From Smithella sp. SCADC (GTDB lineage Bacteria; Desulfobacterota; Syntrophia; Syntrophales; Smithellaceae): DNA of 34,795 nt. The notes beneath the pieces were generated by a model. The model did no database searches. It saw nothing but the letters and a program-made list of their open reading frames with translations, and had not been told where the DNA came from. This document shows, in pieces, positions 14,573 through 23,033 of the stretch (position 1 is its first letter; each line of letters begins with the position of its first letter). Made by a program: the position numbers and the translations under genes. The stretch lies in contig JQDQ01000200.1 of assembly GCA_000747625.2 (NCBI GenBank), positions 1 to 34,795 on the forward strand, in the 5' to 3' direction.

Positions 14573-15157
14573 ATGACAAAAAAGGAACATGATTCCCTGC
14601 AAATTTGGTTTGAACGTTACGTGAACCGGTATCGTAATGCCGACGGCGTCTTGCCCGCCGCACTGGAACTGAAATATCATCACAGCCGGCGCGTGGCTGA
14701 CAATGCTTGATTGATTGCTCAGATGCTCGGGTGGGGGCAGGCAGAAGTTTTTACAGCCGAAAGCTGCGGGCTTATACACGACATCGGACGTTTTCCCCAG
14801 CATTTCCGTTACGGTTCTTTTCATGACGCGGATACTATGGATCACGGCAGGGCAGGTCGTTTGCTCTTGCAAGAAGAAGGAATGCCTTCGCTTCTTAAAG
14901 ATAATGAGTGGCAAAAAATATCCTGCGCCGTGGAATATCACAATAAAAAAGTTTCCGATATCCCCGGTAATCTGCCGGATGATGCGGTGTTGCTGTTAAA
15001 GCTAATACGGGACGCCGATAAGATGGATATTATGGATCTGGTGATAAATTCAGTTAGCGATAACGGATTTAAAGAACTTCCCGATATGCTCCCCCACATT
15101 ACCCCCGGGCGCGAACTGACACCGGAAGTCATCTCTCAAACTCCGTTTTGCCATTAA
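14573..15157 (+). pseudogene. HD-domain phosphohydrolase-like gene interrupted by an in-frame TGA
   Basis: Translating from ATG 14573 gives an HD-superfamily protein that hits a TGA at 14708-14710 (codon 46) and then continues in the same frame with LIAQMLGWGQAEVF. Seen motifs are YHHSRRVADNA before the stop and GLIHDIGRFPQHFR with the metal-binding HD, then AVEYHNKK and IRDADKMDIMDL after it. The position of the stop normally holds a residue such as Arg, and CGA to TGA is a one-step change. The C-terminus also ends early (at 15157), with loosely related codons in another frame. The gene is probably dead; a selenocysteine reading is unlikely, as no redox context is present. Confidence 0.75.
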
Positions 15158-15345
15158 CGAAATACTCCGGGCATTTGGCGAAAATACTGCCCGCTGAGCA
15201 AACGATTTGAAAAATTTATGACCTCTGAATTCCGCACTCTGGTTGCCGCAGTTCTCTTTGCACATTGTTTCCTATTCCTAATCCGTGATAACTGTGAGCA
15301 GTCAACAAAGAACGGTTATTCCTGTGACTAGCCAACGATTTATTC

Positions 15346-16762
15346 TTGCAATATTTACAAGAAGTTGTATTATTTTCCGCAATTAGTCTTATTTGCTTTC
15401 AGGAAATCAATACGGAATTCAAAAAACTTAAAGGCAGCCGCCACGAACGGCCCATTGATGAAATCGCTATTGAGAAATGTGGCTTCTATCTGCCGCCGGA
15501 AGCACGTTACGACTATCTCTTGAATCTGCCCGAAAAAGTAGAGATTGCCCGGCCTTGAAAAGGGCTATGCAACTCATCGAGGAATACAAACCGGAACTCA
15601 AAGACACGCTGCCGCAAGATGAATACTTTCGCTTAGTCCGCAAGCCTGAATATCGTGGTATTCCCAAACAGCTTCTGAAAAACTTTGCCGATATTCCGAA
15701 AGACGCTTCCGGCGATATGTTCGGGCAGATTTATGAATACTTTCTTGGTAAATTTGCCATGGCTGAAGGACAGGGCTGTGGTGAATTCTTTACCCCGCGT
15801 TCCGTTGTCCGCCTGATGGTACAAATCATTGAACCTCACAAGGGAACCGTTTTTGATCCCGCCTGCGGTTCCGGCGGCATGTTTGTGCAATCCGCGCTAT
15901 TCATCGAAGGTCGCAAAACACCCGGCGAGGACACCAGCCTTTTTGTCTATGGACAAGAAAAAACATTGGAAATGGTCAAACTTGCCAAGATGAACATAGC
16001 CGTCAACGGCTTGCGCGGCGATATTCGACAGGCCAACACCTATCGCCTGCATCGGGGCAACCGCCGGGCGTTTGTTGAATTGGTGGATGGCTATTACAAC
16101 AAAGGATTTGCCCGCCTGACCGAAAACCGCCCCAATCTTTATGCCGTATCCAAAAATGTCATCAGTTTTCTAAAAGAAAATAACGGCAAAGATATTCCTG
16201 ATTTTGCGCCGGTTTTAAAAGATACAGATAAATTATTAAAAGCTTAGCCGATTACAGAAAGTCAATGAATGTTGATCTGATCGACAAAGCCAATAAAGCC
16301 CAAAGGAAACTTGCTGAAACTATCGCACCTTTTTTTGCGGCGCTTCATGAACTTTTAAGAGAAGTGGATAAAAAAGTACGGCATATTGAAAAGGACTTGA
16401 AGATGAACAAAGATTTGAAAGCCCTCAAAGTCGAACTTGAAAATTTGCATAAAGAGGCCAAAGCTACCGAATACTTCTTCGGTCATATTGCCTGGTTGCA
16501 TGAGCGCTTTCCCGAAGCGCAATACGAAGACGTCACGGGACTGTGTAAACTGGCCGGACTTGATGAAGTCAAAGAACAGGAATACTCTCTTAACCCCGGT
16601 CGTTATGTCGGTGTCGTCATTGAAGAAGACGGCAAGACCGAGGAAGAATTTATCGAAGAAATGATTGCATTGAACGACGAACTCAATAAACTGAACAAAG
16701 AAGCAAAAGCGCTGGAAGGCGTTATAAATCATAATATTAGACAGATTGCCGGAGACGTATGA
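15346..16762 (+). pseudogene. hsdM: Type I restriction-modification DNA methyltransferase subunit, decayed
   Basis: Segments of HsdM appear in order but in changing frames: HERPIDEIAIEKCGFYLPPEARYDYLL, a frame change near 15555, GQIYEYFLGKFAMAEGQGCGEFFTPRSVV and the SAM-binding DPACGSGGMF (near 15860). Coding sequence then jumps from IRQANTY directly to HRGNRRAFVELV near 16045, so the catalytic NPPF/Y segment is missing. A one-base frameshift at about 16245 separates this from the C-terminal coiled-coil and specificity-contact part (ERFPEAQYEDVTGLCK, YSLNPGRYVGV; 16265-16762). The N-terminal domain is also absent or unrecognisable. The gene cannot make an active methylase. Confidence 0.88.
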
Positions 16763-17951
16763 GACGGTTTGAAGAATCCGCCACAATTGAATACAAAAGA
16801 GAACTGACGGAAAAATTTGAAAGGGAGGTCGTTGCCTTTCTGAACAGCAGTGAAGGTGGAGTAATCTTTTTGGGAATTGACGCGGATCGCCAGAGTGTCA
16901 TTGGTCTGAAAAATGCCGACGCCATGCAGCTTGCCGTCAAAGACCGCATTAGAAACAACATCCTCCCCTCCGCTCTTGGTCTTTACCGATGAACTCAAAA
17001 CAAATTGAAGATTTCTTTTTCAAGCGTTCCCGCAACACCATCGGTCTGATCTGTTCCCCGCAGCAAAAGCTGTCTTTCCAGCAGTTGAAAATCTTTTATC
17101 AGGAAGCCGGGTTTGAACTCAATGACAATTTCGCGCAAACTCTGGAATTGCTCACCCCTGATGGCCTTTACAATTATGCCGCCTATCTCCTTGCCGACGC
17201 CAATGGCACATCCATCAAGGTCGCCAAATACAGCGGCACGGACAGAGTGGATTTGACCGAAAACAATGAGTACGGTTACTGCTGTCTGATCAAAGCTACC
17301 CAGCGGGTTCTCGACAAGCTGGAAGTGGAAAACCGCACCTTCACAAAAATTACCTCAAAGCGCCGCTTGCAGAAACGCATGATCGAAGCCAACGCCCTGC
17401 GCGAAGCCGTCATCAACGCCATTATCCATAATGACTACTCCTATGAGGCGCCGCCCAAGTTCGAACTCTTCTCCAACCGGATGGAAATTACCTCAACCGG
17501 CGGGCTGCCTTTCGGCTTAAACAGAGATGATTTCTATACGGGTGTTTCGGTGCCGCGCAACAAAGAATTGATGCGGGTATTTCGGGATATGGAACTGGTG
17601 GAATATCTCGGGTCCGGCATTCCCCGCATTCTTCGGAAATACGACGCCTCCGTATTTCATCTCTCGGACAACTTTACGAGAATTGTTTTCCCCTACGAAA
17701 CGGGGTATCCGGAAAGCCTGGAGATTACCCCCCAAGTCATTGCAGATGAGGGAGTAAGTGAGGGAGTAAGAAAAGTGTATGCATTCATAAGCAAAACCCC
17801 CTTATGCCGGGTTCCGGCTATTTCTAAAGGCACGGGAATACCGGTAAAAACCGTCGAGCGTTATATCCGAAAATTGAAGGCAGAGGGCAAAATTGAATTT
17901 ACCGGCGCGCCCAAAACCGGAGGATACAGGCAGATTGCGGGAGAAGAATGA
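16759..17951 (+). pseudogene. AlbA_2/Schlafen-type ATPase-like gene, split by an internal deletion
   Basis: The first frame (16759-16992) gives the AlbA_2 domain start (EESATIEYKRELTEKFEREVVAFLNSSEGGVIFLGID) and ends at SALGL. The second frame (16989-17951) resumes at KQIEDFFFKRSRNTIGL and carries a GHKL-like C-terminal module (ALREAVINAIIHNDYS, GSGIPRILRKY) and a terminal HTH (VPAISKGTGIPVKTVERYIRKLKAEG). The roughly 40-50 residues that normally join these parts are missing, with loss of frame. It overlaps both hsdM and hsdS in ATGA junctions, so it was part of the restriction operon. The C-terminal frame alone could still be made from the ATG at 16989. Confidence 0.8.
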
Positions 17952-18991
17952 AGATAAGAGATGTTGTGAAAATTAATGAGCTAAACATTAATTCAAAATA
18001 TCCTTATTCTGAAATTGAATATATTGATACATCTTCTGTAACAGAAGGTCGTTTTGAGAAACTTCAATATACTCAGCTTAAAGATGCACCCTCAAGAGCA
18101 AAAAGAATAGTTCGCCATAAAGACATATTAATATCAACTGTACGTCCAAATTTAAAACACTACGGAATAGCAAGAAATCCAAGTAACAACACGATAGCTT
18201 CAACTGGTTTTGCAGTAATTACTTGCAAGAAGGTATGTCCAGATTATCTTTATAGGATTTTAACAACGAATTGGTACACAGATTTCTTATCGGGAATTGC
18301 AGAAAGTCAGCAATCAAATTATCCAGCTTTTAATCCCTCGCTTATTGAAAATACTAATATCGAACTTCCTCTTATACCTGTTCAGCGTAAGATTGCCGCA
18401 GTGCTTTCGGCGTATGATGATCTTATTGAAAACAACAATCGCCGTATTGCCATTCTGGAGCGGATGGCCGAGGAACTCTACCGCGAATGGTTCGTGCGCC
18501 TTCGCTTCCCTGGACATGAGAAGGCAAAGATCGTCAAAGGCGTGCCGGAAGGTTGGGAAGTAAAGCGCATGGGGGAAGTCTTATCATTTTAATTTGGCTA
18601 TACTGAGTCCGCTATTGAAGATGATCAATATCCGAAATTTTTGCGTGTCATGGATATAAATAAAGCAAGCTATGTAAAATGGTCAGAAGTACCAAACTGT
18701 AAGATTGATGAAAACGAAAAAGAAAAATATCTTCTAAATAAATTAGATTTGGTTATAGCAAGGATGGCAAGTCCCGGCAAAGTTGCTATTATTGAACGCG
18801 ATATCAATGCTGTGTTTGCTTCTTATTTGATCAAGATGACATTAAATAAGAAAATTATTTTGCCATATTACGCGTTCTATACTCTTACAAATGACTATTA
18901 CCAAGGATTGTTTTCAAATACAGATACTTCGGCTACACGTGGAAATATAAATGGCAAAATAATTTCAAACTTTCAAATAATTATTCGTTGA
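17948..18991 (+). pseudogene. hsdS: Type I restriction-modification specificity subunit, interrupted
   Basis: The first 214 codons give a target-recognition domain ([15 protein letters not shown]-like segment [28 protein letters not shown]) and the central conserved helices ([40 protein letters not shown]). An in-frame TAA at 18590-18592 interrupts the beginning of the second domain, which continues in the same frame with GYTESAIEDDQYPKFLRVMDI. The frame then ends at SNFQIIIR (18991), without the second conserved helix. The gene thus has a nonsense codon and a lost 3' end. The first half is AT-richer than the neighbouring hsdM, as usual for exchanged recognition domains. Confidence 0.86.
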
Positions 18992-19371
18992 AATCACGCA
19001 TTACTCAAACTCCTTGAATGGCGAGATTTATAGGCAATAAAATATTATCTGTCAATGTTATTACACTATATGCCGGAGGAACTGCTACAGGCCTATGGTG
19101 ATAAGATAACGAAACCCTTGTCCAAAAGGATTCCTCTTTTTATGCTGGCTTTTATGAAACACCCAGACATTCCCTTTCAAACATGTGGACGCGGAAATAT
19201 CCATTGGTTAATTTAAGGAAGATTGCGCGAAATAGACTTTTTATTCGTGAGACTCACATTTCAGGAGTGAGCGAACTGAAATTTGTTAGTCGAACAATCC
19301 CGACGAAGTCGGAGGGTATGATATCTCGCAACTCTGCTGCGGAATAAGTTTCCAAAGCTTGCTTTGGGGTT
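18992..19371. other. Gene-free stretch with degraded sequence
   Basis: No convincing gene is seen in these 380 bases. A plus-strand frame from about 19018 is open except for a TGA and TAA near 19102-19107 and reads through to 19347, but resembles nothing I recognise. The inverted repeat GGGTATGA (19314-19321)/TCATACCC (19372-19379) spans the convergent end of the next gene. The stretch probably contains leftover sequence of the decayed restriction locus (3' hsdS or a following gene). Confidence 0.4.
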
Positions 19372-19857
19372 TCATACCCGTGATTTAGTGCCTTTAGTTT
19401 TTTCCTGCCGGATCATTTCTTCCAGTATTCCGGCGGCGTCACCGACCAGTTGAACACAGGGACGTTTTCTGTAATAGCCAGCTGTTCTTGATTCCGGGAT
19501 GGGATTATCCTGCTTTACAGCTAGACCCAGCAAATCCCTGCAAATAATGGAGCCATGGATTTCTTTAAACTGATTGGCGAGCTTTTGTATCCTTCGATAA
19601 TGTTCGGTCTTGGCGCGATTGTCGTCCGGTTCGGTATAGCCCCAAAACATTCCCGCGACCATGAACATGCCACTGACCGCTCCGCAGACCTCGCGGAGCC
19701 TTCCCATTCCGCCGCCGAATGAGGAGGTCAGTTTTATGGCGGTGTTTTTATCCATTTTGAAATCATCGGCAAATGCCAGAAACACGGCCTGAGCGCAATT
19801 GTAGCCTTCTTTGAAAAATGCTTTGGCTTTTTCCTCTTTTGTCATCATTTCCGTCAT
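19372..19857 (-). CDS. C_GCAxxG_C_C family redox-type protein
   Basis: This 161-aa protein is of the C_GCAxxG_C_C family, identified by GYNCAQAVFLAFADD (near residue 20), SSFGGGMGRLREVCGAVSGMFMVAG (near 45-69), and later single cysteines (GSIICRDLLGL and RPCVQLV). The family is thought to bind an Fe-S cluster or undergo thiol redox chemistry, and is often encoded near transporters and redox regulators. The start ATG at 19857 shares a base with the stop of the upstream sigma-54 activator gene (TAATG), so the two are probably translationally coupled. An ATG three codons later is an alternative. Confidence 0.88.
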   Translation of the reverse strand: MTEMMTKEEKAKAFFKEGYNCAQAVFLAFADDFKMDKNTAIKLTSSFGGGMGRLREVCGAVSGMFMVAGMFWGYTEPDDNRAKTEHYRRIQKLANQFKEIHGSIICRDLLGLAVKQDNPIPESRTAGYYRKRPCVQLVGDAAGILEEMIRQEKTKGTKSRV

Positions 19858-21215
19858 TATCCGGGCAGCGTGATGTGGAGGGATTTTATCTTTCGATAAA
19901 GCGTGCTTTTGTGAATGCCCAGTTGTTTGGCTGTTTTTAAGCAATCCCAACTGTTTTGCTCAAGAGCTTTAACAAGATATGTTTTTTCCATATTCTTCAA
20001 AGATATGTCATTAGTAGGGGAAATATCTGCCGATACGAGAAAAAGAGATTCCGGCAGATGCTTCTTTTCAATAAGACCTGTCTTGCAAAGAATAAAGGCC
20101 CTTTCAATAATATTGGCCAGTTCACGGATATTGCCCGGATAGGTATATCCCATTAAAACAGCCATTGCCTCATCACTAATACCGGAGATGTCATTCTTCT
20201 GCATCGTGTTGAAACGGCCGATAAAATGTTCGCACAGTAAAGGAATATCTTCCATGCGCTCGCGTAGCGGCGGTAGTGTTATTTTAAACACATTAATCCG
20301 ATAAAACAAATCTTCCCGGAATCGTTCCTGCCGCACCAGTTCCTCAAGTCTCTTGTTGGTGGCGACAATAATACGGACATGATGTTCAACACTTTGCGTA
20401 GCGCCTAGAGGTTCGAAAGTTTTTTCCTGTATGACCCGCAACAACTTGACCTGCATAGCTGGTGTGATATCAGCGATTTCATCAAGAAACAGCGTGCCGT
20501 TCTCAGCCAACTGGAATCTTCCAGGTTTGTCCTTTTTGGCATCGGTAAACGCACCTGCTTTATAACCGAATAGTTCCGATTCCAGCAGCGTATCCGGCAG
20601 TGCGCCGCAATTGACGGCTATGAATGGTTGTTTCTTCCTCGCGCTGAGAGTATGAATGGCACGGGCGAAAAGTTCTTTGCCTGTTCCGCTTTCTCCTTCG
20701 ATGAGCACGGTGCTGGCGCTGTCTGCGATGTCGGGCAGGATATCAAAAAGCTGCAGCATCTGATGATTCTTTGAAATGATATCGGAAAAAGAATACTTCT
20801 CCTTGATGGCCTTTCGCAGATCTTCTTCCACGCTGATGTCGCGGAAAGTTTCCACCGCGCCCAGCAGTAAGCCTTTTTTGTCGCGCAGTAAAGCGGTGGA
20901 AATACTGATGGGAAACCTGTGGCCATCGGCGTCAATAATCTGCACCTTTTTATTGACAATCGGTTCACCGGTTTTCATGGTGGCGCGCAGGCAGCAGCTT
21001 TTCTCGCAAATGTCGGCTTTGAGAACGTCCTTGCACAGTTGGCCGATGGCTTCCTCTTTGGGAACGCCGGTTATTTTTTCCGCTGCCCGGTTGAACGAGG
21101 TTATTTGCCAATCCTTATTGACCGTGAAAACACCATCGGCAATAGAATCGAGGATAATATTTTGCCCGTCAATAAGATTGAGGGGCAAAGAATTAAGGGT
21201 ATTTTTTAATTTCAT
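19857..21215 (-). CDS. Sigma-54-dependent transcriptional activator with PAS sensor
   Basis: This 452-aa NtrC-family enhancer-binding protein has a PAS domain at about residues 18-130, an AAA+ domain at about 148-375 with Walker A GESGTGKE (174-181), a GAFTDA variant of the sigma-54-contacting GAFTGA loop (221-226) and Walker B TLFLDE (241-246). A Fis-type HTH closes the protein (NSWDCLKTAKQLGIHKSTLYRKIKSL). The PAS domain carries Cys61, Cys70, Cys74 and Cys75 (ADICEKSCCLR), suggesting a metal, Fe-S or thiol signal. It has no receiver domain. There is no clear ribosome site before the ATG at 21215. It is the likely driver of the -24/-12 promoter at 10895-10910. Confidence 0.94.
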   Translation of the reverse strand: MKLKNTLNSLPLNLIDGQNIILDSIADGVFTVNKDWQITSFNRAAEKITGVPKEEAIGQLCKDVLKADICEKSCCLRATMKTGEPIVNKKVQIIDADGHRFPISISTALLRDKKGLLLGAVETFRDISVEEDLRKAIKEKYSFSDIISKNHQMLQLFDILPDIADSASTVLIEGESGTGKELFARAIHTLSARKKQPFIAVNCGALPDTLLESELFGYKAGAFTDAKKDKPGRFQLAENGTLFLDEIADITPAMQVKLLRVIQEKTFEPLGATQSVEHHVRIIVATNKRLEELVRQERFREDLFYRINVFKITLPPLRERMEDIPLLCEHFIGRFNTMQKNDISGISDEAMAVLMGYTYPGNIRELANIIERAFILCKTGLIEKKHLPESLFLVSADISPTNDISLKNMEKTYLVKALEQNSWDCLKTAKQLGIHKSTLYRKIKSLHITLPG

Positions 21216-21242
21216 TTCATATCATTAAATTAAATTGTGATT

Positions 21243-21605
21243 TCAGCCTTCATGGCAGCCATGCTCATGCTGTGAGCAGGCAATACCGGAATCTTTCAGG
21301 TTGCCGGCAAGCCATCTTTCAACGACATCTTTTACATTACCGGAACAGCCGCGCAAAACCTGGATTCCGTTGTTTCCCAAAACGTTTACGGCTCCTTGTC
21401 CCATATTTCCGGCAAGCATATGCGTCACGCCCATTTGCGCCAGTATCGAGGCAATATCCGATTTGCAGCCACAACCAGCGGGCGGCGTGATGGTTTCCTG
21501 TGAAAGTATTTTGTTTTTGTCGTCGATCGTGAATACGGCAAAATATTCACAGTGGCCGAAATGTTCGTCCACCTGATTCTGATTGGATGGTAATGCGATT
21601 TTCAT
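21243..21605 (-). CDS. NifX/NifB-type domain protein with Cys/His-rich ends
   Basis: This 120-aa protein is of the NifX-like family. Its opening MKIALPSNQNQVDEHFGHCEYFAVF carries the HFGHC ligand motif, followed by PPAGCGCKSDIASILAQMGVTHMLAGNMGQGAVNVLG. The C-terminus adds CSQHEHGCHEG, so Cys and His lie in three places and could form a metal site. AAAGGAG precedes the ATG. It lies 21 nt after the DUF134 regulator and 27 nt before the sigma-54 activator, so it may report cluster status to one of them, as NifX-like proteins next to DUF134 often do (inference). Confidence 0.92.
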   Translation of the reverse strand: MKIALPSNQNQVDEHFGHCEYFAVFTIDDKNKILSQETITPPAGCGCKSDIASILAQMGVTHMLAGNMGQGAVNVLGNNGIQVLRGCSGNVKDVVERWLAGNLKDSGIACSQHEHGCHEG

Positions 21606-21626
21606 AAATTTCTCCTTTAAAAAATA

Positions 21627-21971
21627 TTAATTATTCTTATCCGCCCTGCGGCCTTTTCCATGGCCGCAAGATTTATTTTCGTCTAAATTAACTTCTTCGC
21701 CTTCGATCTTCAGCGCTTTCCCGTTCAGAAGAACGTCCGCTATTTTTTTGTGCGCCGCTTCAATTATCCTGCCGAACGTCTGGCGGGAAATGTTCATTTT
21801 TGCCGCCGCTTCTTCCTGATATAACTGTTCGTAATCCGCTAGACGAATCGCTTCAAATTCATCCAGGTTAAGAACAATCTCTTCCAAATCCACAGTAGGT
21901 ATTCCCCGTGGCTTGAAATAATTTTTGTCAGGAATTCCACAGACATTACGGTGACATTTAGGACGGGGCAT
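21627..21971 (-). CDS. DUF134 (UPF0251) family HTH DNA-binding regulator
   Basis: This 114-aa protein begins MPRPKCHRNVCGIPDKNYFKPRGIP, the conserved Cys-containing arm of DUF134, and contains a sigma-factor-like HTH (LDEFEAIRLADYEQLYQEEAAAKMNISRQTFGRIIEAAHKKIADVLL, about residues 35-81). The tail carries CGHGKGRR. AAGGAG lies 12 nt upstream of the ATG. It heads the operon with the NifX-like, sigma-54 activator and C_GCAxxG genes. A palindrome inside its own promoter suggests autoregulation. The Cys residues in the arm may sense metal or redox; this is inference. Confidence 0.9.
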   Translation of the reverse strand: MPRPKCHRNVCGIPDKNYFKPRGIPTVDLEEIVLNLDEFEAIRLADYEQLYQEEAAAKMNISRQTFGRIIEAAHKKIADVLLNGKALKIEGEEVNLDENKSCGHGKGRRADKNN

Positions 21972-21996
21972 ATGTCTTTATTACTCCTTTTGAACT

Positions 21997-22025
21997 ATTA
22001 TAGGCATATGCCCATAACTTGTCAA
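21997..22025 (-). promoter_or_regulatory. Consensus sigma-70-type promoter of the DUF134 operon
   Basis: On the minus strand TTGACA (22020-22025) and TATAAT (21997-22002) are exact consensus hexamers separated by exactly 17 bases. Such a strong promoter normally implies repression, matching the operator in its spacer. Confidence 0.88.
22003..22012. promoter_or_regulatory. Palindromic operator in the promoter spacer
   Basis: GGCATATGCC is a perfect 10-bp palindrome directly upstream of the -10 hexamer, inside the 17-bp spacer. A protein bound here would exclude RNA polymerase. A related GGGGCATATG occurs at the DUF134 start codon. DUF134 itself is the most likely ligand, but this is inference. 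Confidence 0.6.
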
Positions 22026-22168
22026 GGGTTTATTTTGTTTTTATTTTGTTTTTTGCTTTGGAAAATGTCAGGTGAATTATCAGGCCAATACATCCAATAA
22101 TTTTCGTTTGAAATCTTGTAATTTAGTCGAGATTGACGATTTGCTGCTTTGATGTGACCATAAGATGG

Positions 22169-22915
22169 TTATTTTCCTAATTCATTACTTCTCTGTGTAA
22201 TGTAGCAAAATTGTTTAAGCCCCAGCAGACTGGCAACGCCGGTGATGGTCACACCATAAAAATAGGTATCCCTGTCCGCTTCTATTATTTCATCAATTGT
22301 ACCATTTACAACCGTGCTTCCTGTTGCAAATATTGTCCCGGCCCATTTAGCGTTTTCAGAAAAACGCTCCGGCCCGTCAATTACAACACCGCATTTAGAC
22401 TTTCCAATGTTATCAGGGTTCAGGTCGCAGACCCTTACATTATTCAGCGCCGTCAACTTCTCTAAAAGGCGCGGCTGCAAACCGACGAGCAGAACATTAT
22501 CCGTTTTAAAAGACTGATTCTTGACGAAATTGAGGAAGTGATCGGCACATCTCATAAGATCATCATCCTTGCAGTGAAGCGTTTGGGATATTCTGCCCAA
22601 ATAGGCCATTATCGCGTTCAGGGATGAAATAAAAATGGCTCTCCTTGCGTTGGTTCCCAGATTCAGAGCAAGAATGTCGCTTACCTTCCCGCTGTAATTA
22701 AAATAGGAATCTGAAAAAGCCTGTCCTTTTTTGCCCATAAAATCCGCCTCGATAATCCTCTCTTTACCCAGTTGAATGGGGTAGTCGTCATGAAGCGGAT
22801 TGCCAATAGCTTCTTCAGGGGTCAGTGTCTTGCAGGTTATGTTAATTTCCTTGTCATGAATATTTTGTTTGTCTATCGTTTCTATAAGTCGTTTTCTGGC
22901 TTGTTCTAAAATCAA
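22169..22915 (-). CDS. DUF4213/DUF364 putative metal-chelation protein
   Basis: This 248-aa protein is of the DUF364 family: an N-terminal enolase-like DUF4213 part (about residues 1-90, EEAIGNPLHDDYPIQLGKERIIEADFMGKKGQAFSD) and a Rossmann-like DUF364 part (about 130-240, VLLVGLQPRLLEKL, FATGSTVVNGTIDEII, YFYGVTITGVASLLGL). Structural work suggests heavy-metal or anion chelation, with unknown substrate. The start is a TTG at 22915 with AAAGGAG upstream. It follows modA on the same strand with 118 nt between, so it may handle molybdate or tungstate (inference). Confidence 0.85.
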   Translation of the reverse strand: MILEQARKRLIETIDKQNIHDKEINITCKTLTPEEAIGNPLHDDYPIQLGKERIIEADFMGKKGQAFSDSYFNYSGKVSDILALNLGTNARRAIFISSLNAIMAYLGRISQTLHCKDDDLMRCADHFLNFVKNQSFKTDNVLLVGLQPRLLEKLTALNNVRVCDLNPDNIGKSKCGVVIDGPERFSENAKWAGTIFATGSTVVNGTIDEIIEADRDTYFYGVTITGVASLLGLKQFCYITQRSNELGK

Positions 22916-23033
22916 ACAAATTCTCCTTTGTTACCTTAATAAATCATTTCCAGATGAATAAAAACTTTTCCCCCTAACAGCTGGCAAACGTCTCTCGAAC
23001 CATCAAGCACCATGTCAGCATAAGGTATATCAA

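Noticed and set aside
14708-14710. HD-domain TGA as selenocysteine
   Set aside because: No Cys partner or redox family is present, the expected residue is Arg-like, and the gene is otherwise damaged, so mutation is the simpler reading. It is kept as a low-interest finding only.
19018-19347. Plus-strand frame in the gap before the C_GCAxxG gene
   Set aside because: It contains two adjacent stops, has no ribosome site, and resembles no family. It is probably remnant sequence.
19314-19379. GGGTATGA/TCATACCC inverted repeat as a terminator
   Set aside because: The 50-base loop and absence of a T-run make termination unlikely.
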